Assembly: GCF_025574485.1 (NCBI RefSeq)
Contig: NZ_JAOBPO010000002.1
Coordinates: 746,501-810,500 of the forward strand
Source of the DNA: Kordiimonas aquimaris
Lineage (GTDB): Bacteria > Pseudomonadota > Alphaproteobacteria > Sphingomonadales > Kordiimonadaceae
Direction: 5' to 3'
Length of the DNA stretch: 64,000 nt
This document shows, piece after piece, positions 1-7,510 of this stretch; the stretch's first letter is position 1; each line of letters starts with the position of its first letter. The notes beneath the pieces were generated by a model. The model was not told the origin of the DNA. It did not search any database and saw only the letters and a list, made by a program, of their open reading frames with translations. The translations under genes and the position numbers were made by a program.

Positions 1-2
1 CT

Positions 3-521
3 TTGGTGGACGGTGTTCGTCCTGTATTTCAGGTGAGCGAAACATCAAAAATATTGATAGTCGGCCAAGCACCCGGGCGTAAAGTTCATGAAACAGGTGT
101 TCCGTTCGACGATCCAAGCGGTGACCGGCTGAGAGATTGGTTGGGTGTTTCTAAAGATGTTTTTTATGATGCGCGCCAAATGGCAATTGTGCCGATGGGG
201 TTCTGTTTTCCTGGTACCGGTAAGTCTGGTGATTTACCACCACGGAAAGAATGCGCCCCTGCATGGCGAGATGAGTTGCTGCAGTGCTTGCGCAATGTGT
301 CATTAACGATTGTCATCGGGCAGTATGCAATGGATTGGCACCTTCCTTTAGACAGACCGCGCACGGTTACAGACACTGTTAAGGCATGGCAAAACTATTG
401 GCCTGACACGGTTGTTCTGCCGCATCCTAGTCCTCGCAACAATATTTGGTTGAAAAAGAACGCATGGTTCGAAGTCGATATTTTGCCTGCACTGCGTGCA
501 AGGGTTGCTTCATTATTGTGA
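3..521 (+). CDS. Uracil-DNA glycosylase-family protein, 5' end cut by window edge
   Basis: The 172 visible residues look like a small member of the uracil-DNA glycosylase superfamily. A GQAPG motif near residue 21 is followed by a conserved block around PFDDPSGDRLRDWLG, a GFCFPGTGKSGDLPP segment and, near residue 140, HPSPRN, which corresponds to the HPS-type catalytic loop of the superfamily. Members I recall have about 20 more N-terminal residues with a Cys-x-x-Cys. Those are missing here, so the reading frame most likely continues upstream of base 1 and the TTG at base 3 is not the true start. The inferred role is recognition of damaged bases, but many proteins of this subgroup are uncharacterised. 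Its stop codon directly abuts the stop of the convergent AraC gene. Confidence 0.75.
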   Translation: MVDGVRPVFQVSETSKILIVGQAPGRKVHETGVPFDDPSGDRLRDWLGVSKDVFYDARQMAIVPMGFCFPGTGKSGDLPPRKECAPAWRDELLQCLRNVSLTIVIGQYAMDWHLPLDRPRTVTDTVKAWQNYWPDTVVLPHPSPRNNIWLKKNAWFEVDILPALRARVASLL

Positions 522-1469
522 TCAAGCGGCTCTGGCATTTAACAAGCTGTGATCTTTGCGATATTTACCTGGACCGATACCAATGGTTTTCTTGAAAACT
601 TTGCTAAATGCGGCAAGAGATTGATACCCGACTTCCTCCGCAATCAAATCGGTTGGCATATCGTTTTGGATTAGAAAATTGCAAGCCTTTTGCATACGCC
701 ACATTGTGACATAATGCATGGGTGTTGTTTGCATAAGGTATCGAAAGCGGTCAGCGAAAACGGAACGAGATAACCCTGCTTCTGCCGCAAGAAGTTCAAT
801 TGTCCAGGTGTCGGCTGGTTTTTGGTGGAATGCTTTTAATGATCGCCCAATATGTCTGTCTGCAACTGCTTTAAGGAATCCTTTTTCATGCCCTGTAAAT
901 TTGTTCCATACGCGAACGGCATGAATGAAGAGAATTTCAGATAGATGCTTGATAATAACTTCATTACCCATATTGCTTGACTGAGACTCGTATGACATGA
1001 AGCGCATTGCTTGTTCAAACCACGAGAAATCAAGCGCTTGTTTGCCGCTAATTAGTATGTAGTCCGGTAGCTCAGAAATAAGGGGGTGATGAAAGTTTTG
1101 ATCGAACTGAAAATGACCACATACCAGTTTGTTCATCCCGTCGTCGTTACCGCCGTATATAAGATGACCTTCGCCAGTAAATCCGCTGGTCTCCAAAACG
1201 GCGTCCAATGTCGCCGGAGGAGTGTCTAACTTGTCCAGCAAAACATGTGCTTTACCATGCGGTATTATGATCATGTCGCCAGGAGACAGCAAAACAGGTT
1301 TTTCGACACCTTCGACCTTTACCCAGCATTCCCCGCCTATAGCGAGATGAAAGCGTGCAACATTTTGATAAGCAGGCACCTGAACGCCCCACGGCGGCGA
1401 AAATTCGGTGACAAAATACAGAGAGCCTCTAAATTGTAGAAGGTCCAATATATCACTCAAAACATCCAT
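522..1469 (-). CDS. AraC-family transcriptional regulator with cupin-type N-terminal domain
   Basis: This is a 315-residue regulator. Residues 1 to about 200 form an AraC-type cupin ligand domain, with segments such as HLAIGGECWVKVEG and GDMIIIPHGKAH. Residues about 215-305 hold the two helix-turn-helix units (LAAEAGLSRSVFADRFR and IAEEVGYQSLAAFSKVFKK), followed by the usual PGKYRK ending. The ATG at 1469 has a GGAGA ribosome site about six bases upstream. It is divergent from a VOC/MAPEG gene pair across a 162-bp gap containing a perfect dyad, so the simplest inference is that it controls that pair and possibly itself. The ligand cannot be read from the sequence. Confidence 0.9.
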   Translation of the reverse strand: MDVLSDILDLLQFRGSLYFVTEFSPPWGVQVPAYQNVARFHLAIGGECWVKVEGVEKPVLLSPGDMIIIPHGKAHVLLDKLDTPPATLDAVLETSGFTGEGHLIYGGNDDGMNKLVCGHFQFDQNFHHPLISELPDYILISGKQALDFSWFEQAMRFMSYESQSSNMGNEVIIKHLSEILFIHAVRVWNKFTGHEKGFLKAVADRHIGRSLKAFHQKPADTWTIELLAAEAGLSRSVFADRFRYLMQTTPMHYVTMWRMQKACNFLIQNDMPTDLIAEEVGYQSLAAFSKVFKKTIGIGPGKYRKDHSLLNARAA

Positions 1470-1556
1470 TTTAGTCTCCGTTACAAACTCGCTGATATCT
1501 ATGTATGCCTGTTAATTTAGCTTTAGCAAGAAATCAGGACGAATAGTCAAAAAATC

Positions 1557-1581
1557 AAGATTAATGCACATTGTTAATCTT
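1557..1581. promoter_or_regulatory. Perfect inverted repeat in the araC/VOC divergent gap (candidate operator)
   Basis: Arms AAGATTAA (1557-1564) and TTAATCTT (1574-1581) are exact reverse complements around a 9-bp spacer. The dyad ends 50 bp before the VOC start codon and lies 88 bp upstream of the araC start. Placement suggests an operator for one or both divergent promoters. AraC-family proteins more often bind direct repeats, so another regulator is possible. Confidence 0.45.
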
Positions 1582-1631
1582 ATTGGCATGGTTAATTTCT
1601 CTTTTCCTTCAATGAGACAGGAAAAAGAAAA

Positions 1632-2012
1632 ATGATCGACCATTTAAGCGTTGGGGTAGATAACTTGGCTCGCGCCAAGAAATTCTACGACAAGAGCCTT
1701 AATGCGCTAGGCCTGAGTTGCCTCGCAGAGATGGATGGCTTGATTGCATACGGTGCCGAGCACATTCAGTTTTTAGCAATGATGCCATTTAATGGTGAAA
1801 CCTTCACTAGCGCTAATGGTATGCACATTGCTTTTCATGCCAGTTCTTCGCAGGCGGTTGACGCATTCTATAATGCCGCATTGAGCGAAGGCGCGACATG
1901 TGAAGGTGCCCCAGGTACACGTGCTTATCCACATAAAGAAGTTTACGCCGCATATGTGCGTGACCCATTTGGCCATAAGCTTGAAGCATTAACAAATGGC
2001 TTTTCTACATAA
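1632..2012 (+). CDS. VOC-family (glyoxalase/bleomycin-resistance fold) protein
   Basis: This 126-residue protein has the standard single-module vicinal oxygen chelate layout. It begins IDHLSVGVDNLARAKKFYDK, with a candidate metal His at residue 3. A second His lies in the HIAFHAS segment near residue 66, and DPFGHKLEAL near residue 115 supplies a candidate Glu ligand. The length is normal for single-domain VOC proteins, which act as dimers in detoxification, thiol conjugation or dioxygenase chemistry. The start has an AGGA ribosome site. It is the first gene of a probable two-gene unit with the MAPEG gene 33 bp downstream, and the pairing hints at handling of electrophiles or glutathione adducts. 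The substrate is unknown. Confidence 0.85.
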   Translation: MIDHLSVGVDNLARAKKFYDKSLNALGLSCLAEMDGLIAYGAEHIQFLAMMPFNGETFTSANGMHIAFHASSSQAVDAFYNAALSEGATCEGAPGTRAYPHKEVYAAYVRDPFGHKLEALTNGFST

Positions 2013-2045
2013 ATTTAACATACTTAATCTCGGAAAGAATAAACG

Positions 2046-2462
2046 ATGGAAACGACACTTTTATATCTAGCTCTCAGTGGTATATTAACAGTATTGCTTT
2101 GGGTCCCATACATTTTCTCTCGCCTTCTAACGTGGGGTTTGCCAACTTTTCTTAACAATTACCCTGAAAAGTTCCCGCAAGAACAACCTGAACAACCTTT
2201 GTGGGCGGCACGTGCACAGCGCGCGCACCTCAACATGGTCGAAACAATGCCAGCATTTGTTGCGGTTGTTGTTGCAGCATTGATGCTTGCTGGCGGTTCA
2301 ACGGATACGCTGCAGGTAGTGGCTATGTGGGCTGAAGTTTTCTTCTTTGCTCGTTTGGCTCACGCTGTTGTTTATATTTTGGGCGTTCCATTCCTTAGAA
2401 CACCAGTTTACCTCGTGTCTTGGTTGTCTGTATTGATGATTGGGTTCTCTGCGATTGCATAG
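2046..2462 (+). CDS. MAPEG-family integral membrane protein
   Basis: The 138-residue protein has about four hydrophobic helices, with the family signature after the first loop (RAQRAHLNMVETMPAF, close to the RAHxNxxE pattern that contacts glutathione in eukaryotic MAPEG enzymes). Bacterial members are commonly annotated as MAPEG proteins without a proven reaction; glutathione S-transferase or peroxidase activity is possible. It follows the VOC gene after 33 bp and is closed by a strong terminator, so the two are probably co-transcribed. Confidence 0.85.
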   Translation: METTLLYLALSGILTVLLWVPYIFSRLLTWGLPTFLNNYPEKFPQEQPEQPLWAARAQRAHLNMVETMPAFVAVVVAALMLAGGSTDTLQVVAMWAEVFFFARLAHAVVYILGVPFLRTPVYLVSWLSVLMIGFSAIA

Positions 2463-2478
2463 AGACTATTATATTAAG

Positions 2479-2508
2479 CGCGGCTTCCTGGAGCCGCGTT
2501 TTCTTTTT
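2479..2508 (+). terminator. Rho-independent terminator after the VOC-MAPEG unit
   Basis: A 7-bp perfect GC-rich stem CGCGGCT / AGCCGCG with a 6-nt loop is followed by a T-rich tract (TTTTCTTTTT). It lies 16 bp downstream of the MAPEG stop codon and closes the two-gene unit. Confidence 0.85.
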
Positions 2509-2629
2509 GCAAAATAATCATGGAAGGTACTGATAAATAATCGTTTGTGACTAACTTGTTACCACACTTTCATTGCCAATGTGCCGTATGGTGATTAGTG
2601 TGACAGCCGTAAACAAAACTGATTGTTGT

Positions 2630-3289
2630 ATGACTGAAGCACTGAAAATTGCTGTTCTTGATGATCACCGGATGTTTCTGGAAGGTATATCCCTTGTTGT
2701 AAAAGGCATGGCGTCTCGTTTTGAAGTGGAAGGCTTTGATACACCAAGTAGCCTTCTAGCCAGAATACAAGATAAGCAGAAATTTAATTTGATCGTGTGT
2801 GATTTGGTGATGAACCAAATGAACGGCCTTGCGTTTGTTGCTGCGGCACGCGTTCATGATAAACAAACGCCTATTCTTATTTTGTCAGGTATTAATACAG
2901 ACCCGCCAATCAATGAGATCAAGCGCCTTGGTGCCAATGGCTTTATCCATAAATCGGCAGAAAACAAAGACTTATTGAATGCAATCAATGTATTGATTTC
3001 GGGCGCGCAGTACTTTGAAGGTGTTTCTGTTGAATCTGAAAAATCAGCGCCTCATGGTGACGCCCAAGAAAAAGCCTACGATATGCCCGCTGCAATCCCT
3101 ATATTGGGAAAGCGACAAATCGAAGTTTTGCGAATGATAGCAAACGGCGCCTCAAACAAAGAGATATCTTCCAGCCTAACCATCAGCGAAAACACTGTTA
3201 AGACCCATCTCAGGCAAATATTTGAAGAACTTGCCGTCAATAAACGCACGGCATGTGTGCGTAAAGCACAAGCATTAGGTATTATCTAG
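2630..3289 (+). CDS. NarL/LuxR-type two-component response regulator
   Basis: With the start at the ATG at 2630 the protein has 219 residues. The receiver domain fills residues 5 to about 125, with acidic residues D11 and D12, the probable phosphoacceptor D58 (LIVCDLVM) and a conserved Lys in FIHKSAE. A LuxR-type helix-turn-helix occupies about 150-215 (LGKRQIEVLRMIANGASNKEI followed by SENTVKTHLRQIF). Earlier in-frame starts exist up to 2573 but would add 19 non-conserved residues. The stop codon overlaps that of the convergent hybrid kinase at 3286, so the pair are likely cognate, although they are not co-transcribed. Confidence 0.88.
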   Translation: MTEALKIAVLDDHRMFLEGISLVVKGMASRFEVEGFDTPSSLLARIQDKQKFNLIVCDLVMNQMNGLAFVAAARVHDKQTPILILSGINTDPPINEIKRLGANGFIHKSAENKDLLNAINVLISGAQYFEGVSVESEKSAPHGDAQEKAYDMPAAIPILGKRQIEVLRMIANGASNKEISSSLTISENTVKTHLRQIFEELAVNKRTACVRKAQALGII

Positions 3290-5040
3290 GTTTTGACGTG
3301 CATGGCTGTTGCGTCTTGCAGTCGTTTGTATATCTCTTCAGGAGCAACAGGCTTTATTAGGAACGTGACGTCAGTCATTGGTTCTTTGTTGTTTAAGCCA
3401 CTCGGGTCACCGCTCATTAAAATTGCAGGAATATCATCGTTAACCTCTTCGCGTAGTTGCGTAATAAGGTCGATACCTGATGCTCCGTTTTCTAACCATT
3501 TGTCGGCTATTAACAGTGAAGGTGTCTCGGCAATATTGTTTAAAAGCTCCACTGCTTCATCAGAGGTGGAGGCCGTAATAAGTTGACATCCCCACGATGT
3601 TAGCAAATTGGACATGGATTCTCTGATAATGCGGTCGTCATCAACCAGCACCACCATTGGTGATGAATTCAATTGTGTTTGGTAGCTTTCGGCGGTGTTG
3701 GTTTTTTCATCCACTGCAATTTGATCGACGATGTCAGGCAGGCATATCTTGAATACTGTACCTTTACCAACGATTGATTGCACATCCATTTTAATAGCTA
3801 ATAATTCAGCCAATTTGCGTACAATGGATAAGCCCAAACCAACGCCGTTTTCGTTGGTATCGTTTTTCCCAAGCTGTACGTATTCTTCAAATATGTTCTC
3901 CAGTTGGTCGGTTGGTATGCCATGGCCATTATCGCTTACGACAATTTCTGGCATGCCTTTGTTGTTTGTAAGTTTAAAACTCACATTGCCGCCGCGCGGT
4001 GTATACTTAATGGCATTGGAAATTACATTGCGTACAATGCGGTTCAACAACACAGCATCCGTTTGTGTCACGCTGTCTTCAAATGTACAGGTTAATGTAA
4101 TGTCTTTTTCATCGGCTATACCGGAAAATTCATCTGCTATGGCCTGCATTTCCCCGGCTAAGCTAATGCTGCCAATGTTTGGTTTGATAGCGCCGCTGTT
4201 AAGGCGGTTAATGTCAACCAATCCTCTAAGGAATTGCCCTTGCCGTTGCCATGTTTGTTCAATTTTATCCAACAATTCTATCGTTGAAGGTTCGTTTAAC
4301 TTTTCTCGAAGTGACTGAATAAAATATCCTTGCGCATGTAGTGGTTGCGACAGGTCATGGCTTGTTGCCGCCAGAAACCTTGTTTTTTCTTCGTTTACAC
4401 GCTGAATAACCAGATTTTCTGCCTTCAACCGCTCAGCTTGCGCGTGAGCATTACGGCGTTCTATGGAATCGAAAAGGTCTTTTTCTGCACGAGCGCTTGT
4501 TATGATACCAAAGGCAAAATACACAAGTATTGCCAGCCCCATTAGTATCATTGGCCAAGGCGCAGTTAAAAGAATAAACAAAGCAAAAGGTGCGAGTGCA
4601 AAAGTAGCCAGCCCCATATACCCCGGTCGGTATGCTGAACTGGGTAACATGCCACCAATGGTGATGCCGCACACCAGAAACACAGAAACAAGCAAATCCA
4701 TCGGTTCCATGCCACTGCTGATATATATGGCAAAGCCACCCCATATTATCCCGGTGATGCTACTAACCATAATATGGCCGGCTAAATAGCCATTAACATT
4801 GGCACGTGTAATGCCGCTTTTCGCGACTATTTTGGCGTAAAAATAAGTAACAGCTACCATTGCTGTTGATAGAAAAAACCATAACAATATGCCTGTCTGC
4901 TCACCAGTAGCGAGCAATATAATGGAATAATTGCAGATCAAAAACTGAACAAAGACGCATGATGCAACAACACGCTGCTTCAGCATCGTTGCCTGTTCCA
5001 CGCGGATATCCGTTAAGTCATATGTTTCAGGTGGCGTCAC
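3286..5040 (-). CDS. Membrane-bound hybrid sensor histidine kinase with C-terminal receiver
   Basis: The 584-residue protein starts with about six hydrophobic helices (residues 25-180) and no recognisable extracellular sensor. A coiled stretch leads to the dimerisation domain with phospho-accepting H228 in SHDLSQPLHA. The ATPase domain shows the N box near 341, the G1 box DNGHGIP near 370 and the G2 box GVGLGLSIVRKL near 400. A receiver domain covers 462-580 with D513 as probable phosphoacceptor. The GTG start overlaps the TGA of the upstream symporter gene (GTGA), which implies translational coupling. The likely partner is the LuxR-type regulator converging from the other side; the signal is unknown but may relate to the transported solute. 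Confidence 0.9.
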   Translation of the reverse strand: MTPPETYDLTDIRVEQATMLKQRVVASCVFVQFLICNYSIILLATGEQTGILLWFFLSTAMVAVTYFYAKIVAKSGITRANVNGYLAGHIMVSSITGIIWGGFAIYISSGMEPMDLLVSVFLVCGITIGGMLPSSAYRPGYMGLATFALAPFALFILLTAPWPMILMGLAILVYFAFGIITSARAEKDLFDSIERRNAHAQAERLKAENLVIQRVNEEKTRFLAATSHDLSQPLHAQGYFIQSLREKLNEPSTIELLDKIEQTWQRQGQFLRGLVDINRLNSGAIKPNIGSISLAGEMQAIADEFSGIADEKDITLTCTFEDSVTQTDAVLLNRIVRNVISNAIKYTPRGGNVSFKLTNNKGMPEIVVSDNGHGIPTDQLENIFEEYVQLGKNDTNENGVGLGLSIVRKLAELLAIKMDVQSIVGKGTVFKICLPDIVDQIAVDEKTNTAESYQTQLNSSPMVVLVDDDRIIRESMSNLLTSWGCQLITASTSDEAVELLNNIAETPSLLIADKWLENGASGIDLITQLREEVNDDIPAILMSGDPSGLNNKEPMTDVTFLIKPVAPEEIYKRLQDATAMHVKT

Positions 5041-6320
5041 GTGCTGACCAGCTCCTGAGTTTGCGGTGCGCGCCTCAGTACAACAAGCGCAATGAAACGA
5101 AATATGATGGGCATTAAAGCGTAAAAGAAAGTCAGGGTAAAAAGCTGTGTTTCCGAGTTTGAACCTGTTTCATTAAAATCAACAAGATCAAGCACAGGGA
5201 AAGCAAGGCCCATCGGCACAATGAACGCCAGCTTGGAAACTGCGTTTTTGACTGCCAGATAAAGACCGGCAAGTCGGTTCTTACCGTCTTTCTCTTCAGC
5301 ATATACAATATCAGCCAGCATGGACGTTGGCATAATGGCATCTGCACCGAATGCGGCGCCAATCACCACCGACAATACGGCCATACCAACAACGTCACCG
5401 TGCCCCAAAAATGGGGTAATCGAGAGAATAATACAGCAAGTTATGATGGCCGCGCGCCACGCTGCAATTTTGCTGAACCGCTTTGATATCATCACCCAAA
5501 CAGGCAGGAACAAAGCAGATGATAGTAGGGTAAGCCCAACAAATGCCCCGACAAGTTCCGGCGCCCCTATAACATGAGTGATAAACAACACAGCAAGTCC
5601 CGCTGACAAGGCATTAGCTGATTGAATAATCAGGAATGTGAGCACAAGATTTCTATATGCCGGGCTGGCGAGTATCATTTTCAGTGAGGCTGGCATGGTG
5701 ATGCGCGGCGCAGTAACGGGCCTGTATCCGCCGGGTACAAAAATCAAAAATGATGCCAAGCCTACAAAACATAACACAATCATGATCTGCGCGATCAGGC
5801 CAAGGGCGGCCGGTGTCGGCAATGCAAAAACAAGCGGAATAACGGCGACTGTCAATGCGCCAATCACCTGAAACACCGCTTTGGAACTCGCCAGTAATGA
5901 CCGTTCGTGAACGTGCGGTGAAATCTCTAGCCCAATAGAAGAATAAGGCACATCAAGCGCCGTATAAAACAGGAAATACATACCGCTTGCTATCAACAGG
6001 TAGATCAAGCCTGCGCCTTCAGGCGGCGCCAGCAATAACCAGATTGACACACTGAATGCCGGCGCTCCCAGCACAATCCACGGCCTGCGTGGCCCCCAGC
6101 GTGTGCGGGTTTCATCGCTCAGGTAACCAATCAACGGGTCCGTCACCACATCAAACAAACGCCCAGCTACAAACACACCGCCAACAAGGCCGAGGCCAAG
6201 TCCCATATCCACAGCATAAAAAGTTGGAATAAACACGACAAACGCAAAACTTGCCATGGCAAGCGGGGTTGTTAACACACCGAAACAAATCAATTGCCAC
6301 AGTGTAAATGACGCTTCCAT
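5037..6320 (-). CDS. MFS transporter of the glycoside-pentoside-hexuronide:cation symporter type
   Basis: The 427-residue protein has about twelve transmembrane helices. The cytoplasmic loop DVVTDPLIGYLSDETRTRWG, followed by PRRPWIVLGA, is typical of MelB/GPH symporters. The ATG at 6320 (MEASFTLWQLICFG) places the first helix directly at the N-terminus. The frame is open for another 108 codons upstream, but that stretch is charged, non-conserved and runs into the intergenic and sulfotransferase regions. The stop overlaps the start of the hybrid kinase. The substrate (sugar, glycoside or organic acid) cannot be decided from sequence. Confidence 0.85.
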   Translation of the reverse strand: MEASFTLWQLICFGVLTTPLAMASFAFVVFIPTFYAVDMGLGLGLVGGVFVAGRLFDVVTDPLIGYLSDETRTRWGPRRPWIVLGAPAFSVSIWLLLAPPEGAGLIYLLIASGMYFLFYTALDVPYSSIGLEISPHVHERSLLASSKAVFQVIGALTVAVIPLVFALPTPAALGLIAQIMIVLCFVGLASFLIFVPGGYRPVTAPRITMPASLKMILASPAYRNLVLTFLIIQSANALSAGLAVLFITHVIGAPELVGAFVGLTLLSSALFLPVWVMISKRFSKIAAWRAAIITCCIILSITPFLGHGDVVGMAVLSVVIGAAFGADAIMPTSMLADIVYAEEKDGKNRLAGLYLAVKNAVSKLAFIVPMGLAFPVLDLVDFNETGSNSETQLFTLTFFYALMPIIFRFIALVVLRRAPQTQELVST

Positions 6321-6448
6321 GTCTGTTACATCATTGTTTTTATTTATGTTTTCTGCCGCCAAAGTCAGAATCACTTTCGTAAAATTTAGTTCACTGTCGG
6401 CTTTCAAAAAAGTGCCGTCAATCACCCTTTTGGGCGATTGTTTCCTTC

Positions 6449-6463
6449 TTAACCCATTGTTAA
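6449..6463. promoter_or_regulatory. CtrA-type box upstream of the sulfotransferase-RTX pair
   Basis: TTAA at 6449-6452 and TTAA at 6460-6463 are separated by exactly 7 bp and followed by CC. This fits the alphaproteobacterial CtrA consensus TTAA-N7-TTAAC. It lies 80 bp upstream of the sulfotransferase start and 129 bp upstream of the divergent symporter start. A perfect match is expected about once by chance in a window this size, so the intergenic position matters but is not proof. Confidence 0.45.
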
Positions 6464-6543
6464 CCATGAAAACAGCGATGGGTGGTCGTGTTTTGTTTTT
6501 TGAGGGGAGTGGGGCTTTGCGCCGCACAGGAGGAACCATTATC

Positions 6544-7452
6544 ATGGCTGGCGTATTTCCAATTGAACGTACATTTAATTTCATATCAGGGATGCCGCGC
6601 TCTGGCTCCACGTTGCTGAGTGCAATACTGCGCCAGAACCCCAAATTTCACGCTGGCATGACAAGTCCGGTGGGTGGTTTGTTCAGTAATCTCATTGCAT
6701 CTGTCAGCGCTGGCTCCGAGATGGCACCGATGGTCAACACCGAACAGCGCAAGCGTTTAGCCCAAGGCTTGTTCGATAGTTACTATGCTGACCTGCCGGT
6801 TGAGCAGTCTGTGGTGTTTGACACCAACCGGGCGTGGACAGCCAACCTCGCGGCGCTGACGGACCTATACCCAAATGCCAAGGTGCTGGCTTGTGTGCGC
6901 AATGTTGCGTGGGTGATGGACAGTATGGAACGCCAATTCCAAAGCAATGCGTTTGAAAACACCCGTTTGTTTGGTGACGCCAACCAGCGCAGCACTGTGT
7001 TCACTCGGTGCGAGGCACTTGCCAACCGCAACGGTCTTGTCGGTTATGGCTGGTCAGCCTTGCAAGAAGCGCTATACGGCACGAACGCCGACAAGCTGCT
7101 GCTGATTGATTATGACCTGCTGGTTGCCCGTCCCGCAGAGGTGATGGGGCTTGTCTACGGTTTCCTCGGGGAAGACGCATACGATCATGACTTCGATAAT
7201 GTTGAGTACGATGCCCCCGCGTTTGACGAGAACCTCGGCGTATCGGGCCTGCACAAGGTGCACAAGAAGGTGCAGCCCATGCCGCGCCGCACCATCCTGC
7301 CGCCCGAACTGTTCCAGCAGTATTCACAGCTGAACTTCTGGCAAAACCTGAAGGGCTCCCGCGCCAAGATGATCGTTCAACAGCCAGAGGCCGAGAACAG
7401 CAATGCAGCAGACGCTGCTGGATCAAGCACAGATAAAACCAACGCCGCGTAA
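6544..7452 (+). CDS. Sulfotransferase-family protein
   Basis: Starting at the ATG at 6544, which has a clear AGGAGG ribosome site 10 bp upstream, the protein has 302 residues. The PAPS-binding 5'-phosphosulfate loop is visible at residues 13-25 (FISGMPRSGSTLL), and a 3'-phosphate-binding region is likely around KVLACVRNVAWVMDSM near residue 113. The last 25 or so residues are Ala/Asn/Ser-rich and probably disordered. An open frame extends 96 codons upstream but is antisense to the symporter and not credible. The enzyme would transfer sulfate from PAPS to a sugar, lipid or protein acceptor. It is followed after 58 bp by the giant RTX gene, and co-expression is likely. The acceptor is unknown. 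Confidence 0.85.
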   Translation: MAGVFPIERTFNFISGMPRSGSTLLSAILRQNPKFHAGMTSPVGGLFSNLIASVSAGSEMAPMVNTEQRKRLAQGLFDSYYADLPVEQSVVFDTNRAWTANLAALTDLYPNAKVLACVRNVAWVMDSMERQFQSNAFENTRLFGDANQRSTVFTRCEALANRNGLVGYGWSALQEALYGTNADKLLLIDYDLLVARPAEVMGLVYGFLGEDAYDHDFDNVEYDAPAFDENLGVSGLHKVHKKVQPMPRRTILPPELFQQYSQLNFWQNLKGSRAKMIVQQPEAENSNAADAAGSSTDKTNAA

Positions 7453-7510
7453 CGCAACCCGTTTCACAGAATTCCACACATATAGCGCCCCTCTTTAAGG
7501 ACATAGACAC

